From: Volvox africanus
Lineage: Eukaryota; Chlorophyta; Chlorophyceae; Chlamydomonadales; Volvocaceae
Assembly: GCA_030268105.1 (NCBI GenBank)
Contig: BSDZ01000078.1
Span: forward strand, 930,001 to 994,000
Direction of reading: 5' to 3'
Length of the DNA: 64,000 bases
This document shows positions 54,798 through 64,000 of this stretch, one piece after another. The translations under genes were made by a program, and so were the position numbers. How positions within the stretch are numbered: position 1 is the first letter of the stretch; every line of letters begins with the position of its first letter. The notes below the pieces were generated by a model. The model saw only the letters and a program-made list of their open reading frames with translations, made no database searches and had not been told where the DNA came from.

Positions 54798-55589
54798 TGT
54801 TGTGCTACGGTTAGTTTCCCGCCGATGCGTAGGTCGATGTGATCCTACAAGGCGAAGTGCTATTGTGATGAACACATTAGGGTTTGAATGAATCTGCATG
54901 ATATAAATGTATTCGTGTACATTTATATATGCATTTGGCATGTTGTCATTATCCATCGCGACATCGCATCATGGCAAATCCACCTAGCATGCATGAAAGC
55001 CCGAAGCATTGAAGTGCGCATTATGCTCGTGCTACGAAACGATAAGTAATATTATCTGATATAATATTACTTCATTACAGCACACGTTGAGAGCGCCGCA
55101 CTCGTCGCGACACATGCCCTGCAACCGGATATCGTTATCCGGACCCTTGCATCATGCAAATGCCGGAAAGGCTTATACGTTGTTATGCGTAGACATCGCC
55201 TATACGCAGTAGGATTGTCACATCTAGGATCGGCCTCCTAATGTGAATTGTACGGCATTGCGATACTGCGAGTATAACAGATGCGAGGACGGCTAAGCAA
55301 GACAAGACATTCGATACCGGAGAACACTTGTGTGTTCTATATTACTATTGCTATACGCTAGTCTACTTAGCCCGAGCTAAGCCTGAACTTCGCTAATCAC
55401 CGCCGCGTGATGATTGCTTGCTTCCGGCGCTGACGGCGATTTCGTCCATTGCATCGTTCCGATCTGTAAGACTGTAAGTTATATCTCTCTTCGTCTTGAA
55501 GTCTTCCGCTGTCTCTGTTTGCTCTTGCTTGCCTTGCTGTACTTGCAAGTGCTCACGCATCGGTGTCGAAAGTCTCCAGACGTGCAGAT
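54798..55589 (+). repeat. LTR_A1, 5' LTR of the right-hand cluster, truncated
   Basis: Starts TGTTGTGCTACGG after GAAAC (54793-54797, possible target duplication; its partner would lie beyond the window). It lacks the last about 33 bases, being joined to an inverted LTR copy at 55590. Confidence 0.9.
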
Positions 55590-55869
55590 TGTTGTACCTC
55601 TCGTTCGCGTTTGCTCATAAGTATCTGCACGTCTGGAGACTTTCGACACCGATGCGCGAGCACTTGCAAGTACAGCAAGGCAAGCGAGAGCAAACAGAGA
55701 CAGCGGAAGACTTCAAGACGAAGAGAGATATAACTTACAGTTTTACAGATCGGAACGATGCAATGGACGAAATCGCCGTCAGCGCCGGAAGCAAGCAATC
55801 ATCACGCGGCGGTGATTAGCGAAGTTCAGGCTTAGCTCGGGCTAAGTAGAATAGCGTATAGCAATAGTA
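55342..55869. repeat. Large palindrome formed by two inverted LTR_A1 pieces
   Basis: Arms 55342-55589 and 55622-55869 (248 bp each, nearly identical) with a 32-bp centre made of the LTR terminus TGTTGTACCTCTCG and following. Confidence 0.9.
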
Positions 55870-55870
55870 A
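55590..55870 (-). repeat. LTR_A1 fragment, minus orientation
   Basis: Low edge TGTTGTACCTCTCG; continues to GCAATAGTAA, then joins an RT fragment. It is the 3' third of the LTR in element sense. Confidence 0.9.
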
Positions 55871-57233
55871 ATTGGTCAAGCCAAGGAACTTACGCAGCTC
55901 CGTGAGGTTCTGAGGCGCGGGCCAATCGCAAACCACGGCGACCTTCCGCGGGTCCATCTTCACACCGGTGGCCGACACAATGTGGCCCAAATATTCCACC
56001 TGAGGCTGCGCCCAAAAGCATTTGGCGCGTTTAGCAAACAATTGCTCCCGCCTCATAACGTCGGGCCTCAACCTCAGGATCCGGAGAAATCTGCGCGGTG
56101 GTGACACAACAGCTCACCCGCGGCCTTAAAAGCAGTCCGTGGGCACCCTTCCGTAACAAACGGACGGCCTCCTTACACCCGACTAGCTCTGGTTTGATTC
56201 GCGCGGCCATTGCGGTCACAGCGAAATTAACCATAGGCACCGCCTCAGTTTCGCCCTCCTTTGGTGTGACATGTTCGAACGACAGGAAAGGTACCTTAAT
56301 CGACAGAGTACCCTTGCACATATGCAGGGTTGCGGTCTCCATGTCGATGCGCGCGCGGTACTGTCGTAATGTCGAAGACCCCATTATGTACGGTGCAGTC
56401 TCTGCTAAGCCCTGCAGCACGTACGGCCGGGTCACAACACGCAAAGGGCCTATCGATAGGCTAAGGGTAATCCTGCCCACGATGGGATGCTTACCCCCGT
56501 CAGCAAGGGTAACCTGTGGACAATCAGACGACTCTGGGGACAACCCCAGCGCATTCACCTCTGCGACAGAGATGAAGTCGTCGCTGGCACCGGTGTCAAC
56601 AAGTGCCTTCAGAGTACGGCCATTCAAACCGATCTGAACCACAGGGACACGGTTATCTATGAGCGACTGCCCAGCTGACAACGTCAGTGCACTTAGGGCG
56701 GGTCCGTAACCTACGGCACCCTCATCAGGAGCTTCGTACCAAACGTCAACCGAGTAGGATGTGCTTGGCCACGGAGCCAGCATACCCTCCCGATCCACAC
56801 CATTAAACAAAACGGTGCCCGGCTCGAACCGGTGGACATGCCGCATACCCCTTAACGATGCCTCTGCCTTGCGCCGACAGAAAGCGGGGAGTAAAACACA
56901 TGCGGCGGTGCCTGGATATTGACGCCTACACCTCCTGTATATGGCCAACTGTTCCGACATCTCACACAGAGACGAGGGGATGAACAAAACCACGTGGTTA
57001 GACAGATGGATAGACGACAGGGGACGGCGAGGTGTAAACAAATTACACAACGGGTCGAAGCAGAGAAGTCCCGTGCGTCAGTCAAGCGTGATGCGTCGCG
57101 CAATGACTCGCTCGATGTGTCCAAGTACACAAGGCAACAATGCCTTAACGGCTGGCCGTAAGGATGACCACCGACCACACGTTAGTTCAGAAATCCCAGG
57201 TGGTGCCCCCTCCGCAGGAACCCGGGCAAGCCC
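55871..57233 (-). pseudogene. pol N-domain, protease and RT scrap of a rearranged LTR_A1 copy
   Basis: Minus strand from after UAG 57234-57236: N-terminal domain, protease DTGASDDF, then a deletion near 56063 joins the start of RT (PEVEA) to a downstream RT piece ([19 protein letters not shown]), which ends at the LTR junction near 55870. RT catalytic centre, RNase H and integrase are absent. Confidence 0.9.
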
Positions 57234-57857
57234 CTACTTCGGCTGAGGTACAAACGGCGGCATTAGCGGGCAATCCTTAGTGGAATGGCTCTCCGCACAC
57301 CGTAGACAAACGTTCCGACGCTCGAATTCGGAACGATTGCAATTCCATTTTGGCATATACGTGTCGTCCGTGCGAGTCCGCTTTGCATTGGGGTCGGAAC
57401 GCTGTGCGGCTGCCGTCGACGGCGCACCACCACGCTTCCTGCTTTTAGCCGGGTCCGAGCTCGGACCTGCTCCTCCTGACCCACGGACACCCGAGCTAGC
57501 GCCCCCGCGCACCTGGCGTTGCCGGTTGCTGCGTCGCGTCGCGGCAGTAGGCGTGGGGCGGGTCGCTCCGAAGTCCTGGTCAAGAGCTACAGCTTCCCCA
57601 AGCGGATCCTCAGGGATGTCATCATGCCCTCGAGCTTGAGGTAATGGCAGAACCCTTGTTCCAGCAGTGTTGTCCATATTCGTGTTCACTGCTGAATGTG
57701 GCACAATTAAGTGAGCAGGGGTCTGAAGGAAAAGGGGCTCTTGAGTGGCTCGCGCGCCAACAGCCTCAAGACCTCTGTCCGGTGCTCTAGCAGCCACAAC
57801 AAAATCGGGTTGGCTAGCTAGGCTAGTGTGCGGCGTATCGTTGTGTTCCGCGGACAT
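57234..57857 (-). CDS. gag: Gag with capsid region deleted in frame
   Basis: 207 codons from ATG 57857. The N-terminus matches 8808 gag up to RGHDDIPE, then jumps to DPLGEAVALDQDF without loss of frame, removing about 180 residues of capsid. Linker and zinc knuckle remain; a further small deletion precedes the knuckle (FERRNVCLRC). It ends in UAG in frame with pol. Likely non-functional for particle formation. Confidence 0.82.
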   Translation of the reverse strand: MSAEHNDTPHTSLASQPDFVVAARAPDRGLEAVGARATQEPLFLQTPAHLIVPHSAVNTNMDNTAGTRVLPLPQARGHDDIPEDPLGEAVALDQDFGATRPTPTAATRRSNRQRQVRGGASSGVRGSGGAGPSSDPAKSRKRGGAPSTAAAQRSDPNAKRTRTDDTYMPKWNCNRSEFERRNVCLRCAESHSTKDCPLMPPFVPQPK

Positions 57858-58192
57858 GGATCACGAAACGATACCCTAGGTTTGCGTAATAGAAGCCGAC
57901 TTCTATCGCAAAGGCAAGAGTACAAAACGATTCGGTGAGCCTACCGACAGTACTCTTGAGAAGATTCAGTAAACTCAGCAAGTACTTGCCCAGCTGAGTC
58001 CTGATCTCTGTAGTTTGGGCAATGAGAGTCGCCAACTGGTCCGGACGAAAGCCGGTCTCAGTCGCCGCAGCAAGCAATGCCGGTGCACTGAGATTACCTG
58101 CGACTCAGAGCGTACACTTACACAACAAGTGCAGCAATCTAAGTAAAAGCAATTAAACAATTACAAACCGGAAGCGGCGGCGTCCAAAAGTA
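57858..58192 (-). other. LTR_A1 leader region, minus orientation
   Basis: Matches 20351-20660 (leader with GTAGG and GTAAT splice-like sites). It stops at about 58192 within the leader exon, where plus-strand gag begins head to head. Confidence 0.85.
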
Positions 58193-59066
58193 TCTCCAGG
58201 CTGTTCATGGTGGCGATAATGACGGTATCAGGTGTCTCTTCGTTGGTAACACCCTCGAGGGCTCAGCGAAGGACTGGTATCGCAATTGGACCAACGCCCG
58301 GGGCAACTATACTTTTGACGAGTTGGTCGCCGCTTTGCTCGCACGATTCGCTACTAAGGATCAAGCACGCGATGTGGAAGCTCGTAAGGTTTTGGCAGCC
58401 GGTAGCTACCACATGCGTCGGGATGAAAATGTACCTGCGTACCAGTCACGCTTCGAAGCACTTGTGACTCCCATTGCTGACCTCACTGAATCCGAGCGTG
58501 TCTTTTGGTTTAGGCGAGGCCTGACGAAACTTTTGGCTAAATGGTGCGCTACTGACTTGGTTGGAGCGCAGATCAAGTCGTATGATGCTTTGGTCGCTTT
58601 TGCTAAGGGCACGGAGATACGACTCCTTGCCAGTGAGGAAGAAGTCAAGACTGCCCCTCGTGCAAATGCCGTGCAAGTGCAGGATCCGCTTGGGGAAGCC
58701 GTAGCTCTTGACCTGGACTTCGGAGCGACCCGCCCCACGCCTACTGCCGCGACGCGACGCAGCAACCGGCAATGCCAGGCGCACGGGGGCGCTAGCTCGG
58801 GTGTCCGTGGGTCAGGAGGAGCAGGTCCGAGCTCGGACCCGGCTAAAAACAGGAAGCGTGGTGGTGCGCCGTCGACGGCAGCCGCACAGCGTTCCGACCC
58901 CAATGCGAAGCGGACTCGCACGGACGACACATATATGCCAAAATGGAATTGCAATCGTTCCGAATTCGAGCGTCGGAAATTGGCCAACGTTTGTCTACGG
59001 TGTGCGGAGAGCCATTCCACGAAGGATTGCCCGCTAATGCCGCCGTTTGTACCTCAGCCGAAGTAG
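58193..59066 (+). pseudogene. gag of the right-hand plus-strand copy, N-terminus missing
   Basis: Starts inside the capsid (KYLQAVHGGDNDGIRCLF), continues open through capsid, linker and zinc knuckle CLRCAESHSTKDC, and ends in UAG 59064-59066 followed in frame by pol. Confidence 0.88.
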
Positions 59067-62000
59067 GGGCTTGCCCGGGTTCCTGCGGAGGGGGCACCAC
59101 CTGGGATTTCTGAACTAACGCGTGGTCGGTGGTCATCCTTACGGCCAGCCGTTAAGGCATTGTTGCCTTGCGTACTTGGACACATCGAGCAAGTCATTGC
59201 GCGACGCATCACGCTTGATGGACGCACGGGACTTCTCTGCTTCGATCCGTTGTGTAATTTGTTTACACCTCGCCGTCCCCTGTCGTCTATCGATCTGTCT
59301 AACCACGTGGTTTTGTTCATCCCCTCGTCTCTGCGTGAGATGTCGGAACAGTTGGCCGTTTACAGGAGATGTAGGCGTCAATATCCAGGCACCGCCGCAT
59401 GTGTATTACTCCCCGCTTTCTGTCGGCACAAGTCAGAGGCATCGTTAAGGGGTATGCGGTGTGTCCACCGGTTCGAGCCGGGCACCGTTTTGTTTAATGG
59501 TGTGGATCGGGAGGGTATGCTGGCTCCGTGGCCAAGCACATCCTACTCGGTTGACGTTTGGTACGAAGCTCCTGACGGGGGTGCCGTAGGTTACGGACCC
59601 GCCCTAAGTGCACTGACGTTATCTGCTGGGCAGTCGCTCGTACATAACTGTGTCCCAGTGGTTCAGATCGGTTTGAATGGCCGTACTCTGAAGGCACTTG
59701 TTGACACCGGTGCCAGCGACGACTTCATCTCTGTCGCAGAGGTGAATGCGCTGGGGTTGACCCCAGAGTTGTCTGATTGTCCACAGGTTACCCTTGCTGA
59801 CGGGGGTAAGCATCCCATCGTGGGCAGGATTACCCTAAGCCTATCGATAGGCCCTTTGCGTGTTGTGACCCGGCCGTACGTGCTGCAGGGCTTAGCAGAG
59901 ACTGCACCGTACATAATGGGGTCTTCGACATTACGGCAGTACCGCGCGCGCATCGACATGGAGACCCCAACCCTGCATATGTGCAAGGGTACTCTGTCGA
60001 TTAAGGTACCTTTCCTGTCGTTCGAACATGTCACACCAAAGGAGGGCGAAGCTGAGGCGGTGCCTATAGTTAATTTCGCTGTGACCGCAATGGCCGCGCG
60101 AATCGAACCAGAGCTAGTCGGGCGTAAGGAGGCCGTCCGTTTGTTACGGAAGGGTGCCCACGGACTGCTTTTAAGGCCGCGGGTGAGCTGTTGTGTCACC
60201 ACCGCGCAGATTTCTGCGGATCCTGAGGTTGAGGCCCTACTGTCGCAGTATGAGGACGTCTTTAAAGATATCCCTGGCCCACCACCTATGCGTCCTGTTG
60301 ATCACAATCCCTCTCGTGCCTGGAGGGCAGCCTACGGCCTGGCCAATGTACAGGTTGAGTCCATTGGAGCTGGACGAGGTAAAGCGCCAGGTGACGGATT
60401 TGCTCGCGAAGGGTATGATACGCCCCAGCACATCCCCGTATTCTGCACCGATTTTGTTTGTCGGTAAGAAGGATGGGACCTTGCGCATGTGCATTGATTA
60501 CCGGGGGTTGAATGCGAGTACGGTGAAAAATCGCTACCCTTTGCCACGCGTTGACGACCTGTTGGATAAGCTGAAGGGATCGGCTTATTTTTCCTCGATT
60601 GACTTGCAACAGGGCTATAATCAGATCTGCATCGCTGCCTCTGATATTCCGAAAACCGCTTTTCGGACGCCCTTCGGTCACTTCGAGTATACGGTCCTAT
60701 CGTTTGGTTTGACTAATGCCCCTGCGACGTTTCAGGCGGTTATGGACCGAATGTTTAGGCCATTTATCGACAGGTTCGTTGTTTGCTACCTGGATGACAT
60801 CTTGGTTTATTCTAAGACGCACGAGGAGCACTTGGAGCATCTTCGGCTCGTGCTCGACGTTATGAGGCGGGAGCAATTGTTTGCTAAACGCGCCAAATGC
60901 TTTTGGGCGCAGCCTCAGGTGGAATATTTAGGCCACATTGTGTCAGCCACTGGTGTGAAGATGGACCCACGGAAGGTCGCCGTGGTTCACGATTGGCCCG
61001 CGCCTCAGAACCTCACGGAGCTGCGTAAGTTCCTTGGCTTGACCAATTATTTCCGAAAGTTCATTGAAAAATATTCCATCATTGCGGCCCCGCTTACTAA
61101 CTTAACTCGCAAAGGTGTTTTCGGTTTGCTCGAGTCGTGGACATCGCAATGCCAGCGGGCATTCAAAGAGCTCAAGCGAATTGTTGCCGAAGATGTCACC
61201 CTTGCATTCCCTGATTACTCGTTGCCATTTCGTGTTGAGGTAGTGTCTGATGCCTCAGTATTTGGAAGCGGCGCTGTATTGTTACAGGAAGGGCGACCGA
61301 TCACCTTCACGAGTAAGAAGTTTTCTGGTGCGGAGATTCGCTACACCACCGGGGAACAGGAGCTTCTGGCCGTGCTGCATGCTTTAAAGGAATGGTGCTG
61401 TTACCTCGAGGGACGCCCATTTACTTTAAAGACTGACCACAAGCCCCTAACGTTTTTGCAAAGCGTTCCGATGTTGAACCAACGTCAGGCTAGGTGGATG
61501 GAATACCTAGCTAGGTTCGACTGCACCTGGGAGTACATTTCTGGTAAATTGAATATTGCCGATGCTCTCAGTCGACATCCGTCGCTACACGCTGCAATTT
61601 TAGCAGTGCCCGTCGTGTGACCGCATAACGAGGAGGTGCCGATCGTGACGGACCTCGCAGAGCGGTTGAAGGTGGCCTACAACGCAGATGCCTGGTTCTC
61701 AGAGCCGGCTAATGTAGAAAACCTTCGCAAGCAGAATGGCCTTTGGCTACGGACGGAGGGTGCAGCTACACAAATCGTCGTTCCGAACGACGACGCGCTA
61801 CGCTATGACATCCTTGCGCGGTTCCACGAGGACCCGTTGGCAGGACACCCTGGTAGCAAGCGGTTGGTCGAGTTGGTGCAACGTTCCTTTTGGTGGCCTC
61901 GTTTGGCTAACGATGCGGCGAACTTCGTACAGACATGCAGTCTGTGCCAGCGCAATAAGGCTTTGTCTGGTAAGGGCCAGGGGTTGTTGCAACCGTTGCC

Positions 62001-62688
62001 TGTCCCGGATGCGCCTTGGGAAAGTGTTTCCATGGACTTCGTAGTCGCGCTGCCCAAAACTGAGGGGGGATATGATGCGGTGTTCGTAATGGTCGATCGC
62101 CTGACTAAGATGGTCAACCTAGCACCATGCACATCATCCTGCATGGCTGAGCAAACCGCACGTTTGTTTTTCGATTATGTGGTTCGGTTACACGGGGTTC
62201 CCAAAAACGTGATCTCGGACCGCGGTGGACAGTTCATGTCTAAGTTTTGGGAAGCGCTCTGCAAGCTAGTTGGCATGCGTGTCAACCTGAGCACAGCGTA
62301 CCACCCGCAGACTGATGGTCAAACCGAACGCACAAACCGCACGTTGGGTGATATGTTGCGTAATTATGCTGGTCGCACACCACTCGTTTGGGATACGTAT
62401 TTGACTGCGGCGCAGCAACGAACGACGGAATACTACAACAAATCCAAGCAGGATGTGATGTTTTCGGAAGGGCAACTCGTGTTGCTAAGCACCAAGAACT
62501 TGCGTTCCTTGGCCGAAGGATCCCGAAAACTCTTACCCCGCTGGATTGGTCCGTATCCTGTCATACGCATGGTTGGGAATGTGGCTGTGGAGCTTGCATT
62601 GCCCACTGATATGACCATTCACCCCACGTTTCACGTATCGCTTGTCCGTCCTTATCGTGGTACGGAACCCGTCCCTGAGCCTGCTAAC
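59067..62688 (+). pseudogene. pol of the right-hand plus-strand copy, broken
   Basis: N-domain, protease DTGASDDF (near 59700), RT, RNase H, integrase. The YxDD Tyr is intact here (TAC 60787-60789). Breaks are a 2-bp deletion in the CACA run near 60305, TGA 61618-61620 (CGA in the 7518-14065 copy) after RNase H, and a deletion of about 165 bp near 62410 removing the last part of the integrase core. A solo LTR then interrupts the region before the chromodomain. Relative to other copies it is the only family A version with an unbroken RT active site. Confidence 0.92.
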
Positions 62689-63515
62689 TGTTGTGCTACG
62701 GTTCATTTCCCGTCGACGCGTAGGTCGACACGATCCTATGAGTCGAAGTGCTTTTGTGATGAACGCATTACATATGAATGAATCTGCATGATATAAATGT
62801 ATTCGCATACATTTATATATGCATCTGGCATGTTGTCATTATCCATCGCGACATCGCACCATGGCAAATCCGCCTAGCATGCATGAATGACCTAATCATT
62901 GAAGTGCGCATTATGCTCGTGCTATGAAACGATAAGTAATATTATCTGATATAATATTACTTCATTTAAGCACACGTTGAGAGCGCCGCACTCGTCGCGA
63001 TACATGCCCTGCAACCGGATATCGTTATCCGGACCCTTGCATCATGCGAATGCCGGAAAGGCTTATACGTTGTTATACGTAGACACAGTCGCCTAGACGC
63101 AGTAGGGTTGTCACATCTAGGATCGGCCTCCTAATGTGAATCGTACGGCATTGCGATGCTGCGAGTATAACAGATGCGAGGACGGCTAAGCAAGACAAGA
63201 CATTCGATACCGGAGAACACTTGTGTGTTCTACATTACTATTGCTATACGATATTCTACTTAGCCCGAGCTAAGCCTGAACTTCGCTAATCACCGCCGCG
63301 TGATGATTGCTTGCTTCCGGCGCTGACGGCGATTTCGTCCATTGCATCGTTCTGATCCGTAAACCTGTAAGTTATATCTCTCTTCGTCTTGAAGTCTTCC
63401 GCTGTCTCTGTTTGCTCTCGCTTGCCTTGCTGTACTTGCAAGTGCTCGCGCATCGGTGTCGATAGTCTCCAGACGTGCAGATACTTATGAGCAAACGCGA
63501 ACGAGAGGTACAACA
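62689..63515 (+). repeat. Solo LTR_A1 with target duplication CTAAC
   Basis: 827 bp from TGTTGTGCTACGG to GTACAACA, flanked by CTAAC at 62684-62688 and 63516-63520. Pol reading resumes directly after it, so this is a former full insertion reduced to one LTR by recombination. Confidence 0.95.
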
Positions 63516-63775
63516 CTAACACCCCCGCAGCGATAGAACCAGTTCCCGAGACCTGGATCGCTGGTAAACAGAAGTTTTACGATGTGGAGCGGGTGTTAGA
63601 TTATCGCGCGCGTCGTGTGGGCCGACACTGACGTAAGCGGACAGTACACGAGTACTTGGTCAAGTGGACAGGGTATACCAGCGAGCACAACTCATGGGAA
63701 CTGGCACGCAACTTCTCGCAGGACATGAAGCCCCTGCTTGAAGAAGCCCGCAAACGTGCCACGCAAGCCCAATGA
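63516..63775 (+). pseudogene. pol C-terminus with chromodomain
   Basis: Continues the pol of 59067-62688 after the solo LTR: VERVLDYRARRVGRH, a TGA at 63629-63631 (CpG type), then a frame with HEYLVKWTGY-like codons to TGA 63773-63775. Confidence 0.88.
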
Positions 63776-63817
63776 CCCTTGCAGTCGATGCTGTATGAAG
63801 CAGCAAGGACGCTGCAT

Positions 63818-63834
63818 ACGGGAGGGGGGATAAT
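63818..63834 (+). promoter_or_regulatory. Polypurine tract
   Basis: ACGGGAGGGGGGATAAT immediately before the LTR at 63835. Confidence 0.85.
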
Positions 63835-64000
63835 TGTTGTGCTACAGTTCCTTTCCCGCCGATGCGTAGGTCGATGCGACCCTACAAGGCGAAGTGTTAT
63901 CTTGATGAACGCATGAATGACTATTGCATATGAATGAACCTGCATGATATAGATGTATTCGCATACATTTATATATGCATTTGGCATGTTATCATTATCC
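63835..64000 (+). repeat. LTR_A, 3' LTR, cut by the window end
   Basis: Starts TGTTGTGCTACAG. The GTTTCATAG-type region and the end lie outside the window, so subtype and target duplication cannot be read. Confidence 0.9.

Overview
The window is eukaryotic repeat-rich DNA, most likely from a green alga or a related protist. I base this on the intron-containing SGNH hydrolase gene, the chromodomain Ty3/gypsy elements and a Plavaka-like DNA transposon; species cannot be read from the sequence. I see no prokaryotic gene organisation, CRISPR array, tRNA or rRNA. Names used here: LTR_A (subtypes A1 and A2), LTR_B and family C are three related families of chromodomain Ty3/gypsy retrotransposons.

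Layout. 1-1668 is a near-identical copy of 53130-54797: the last exon of an SGNH hydrolase plus a decayed pol fragment. 1819-25846 is a stack of nested insertions. An LTR_B element (5' LTR at 1819-2119 and 21640-22152) was split by an LTR_A2 element on the minus strand (2120-21639, target duplication GTTGG). That element's gag was hit by a plus-strand LTR_A1 element (7518-14065, target duplication ATTAT) and by a second minus-strand A1 element (LTR 14161-14984, internal region to about 20807). The decayed internal region of the LTR_B element follows (22153-25846). 25888-31262 is family C, with a long open pol. A Ty1/copia integrase scrap lies at 31618-31870. 31871-36860 has no gene I can support. 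37009-43109 is a 6.1-kb decayed Plavaka-like DNA transposon with ACTATAG-rich subterminal repeats; a 263-bp relative (MITE) sits at 50158-50420. 45418-54052 is the one convincing host gene, a four-exon SGNH/GDSL hydrolase of 481 codons. Its 5.0-kb first intron holds a deleted LTR_B element and the MITE. 54798-64000 is a scrambled LTR_A1 cluster with a 248-bp-arm palindrome, a head-to-head gag junction and a solo LTR (target duplication CTAAC).

Most notable. In every copy where the boundary survives (five of family A, one of family C), gag ends in UAG and pol continues in the same frame. The peptide just after the UAG is conserved between A and C, which points to stop-codon readthrough. Three A copies also carry a second in-frame UAG in place of the Tyr codon of the reverse transcriptase YxDD motif. 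Pol begins with a conserved, uncharacterised domain of about 150 residues before the protease. A short conserved upstream ORF looks like a spliced gag leader exon. The LTRs contain a chain of short hairpins, one of which shows a compensatory change between subtypes. Many nonsense and missense changes are of CpG-to-TpG type, as expected from methylation decay.
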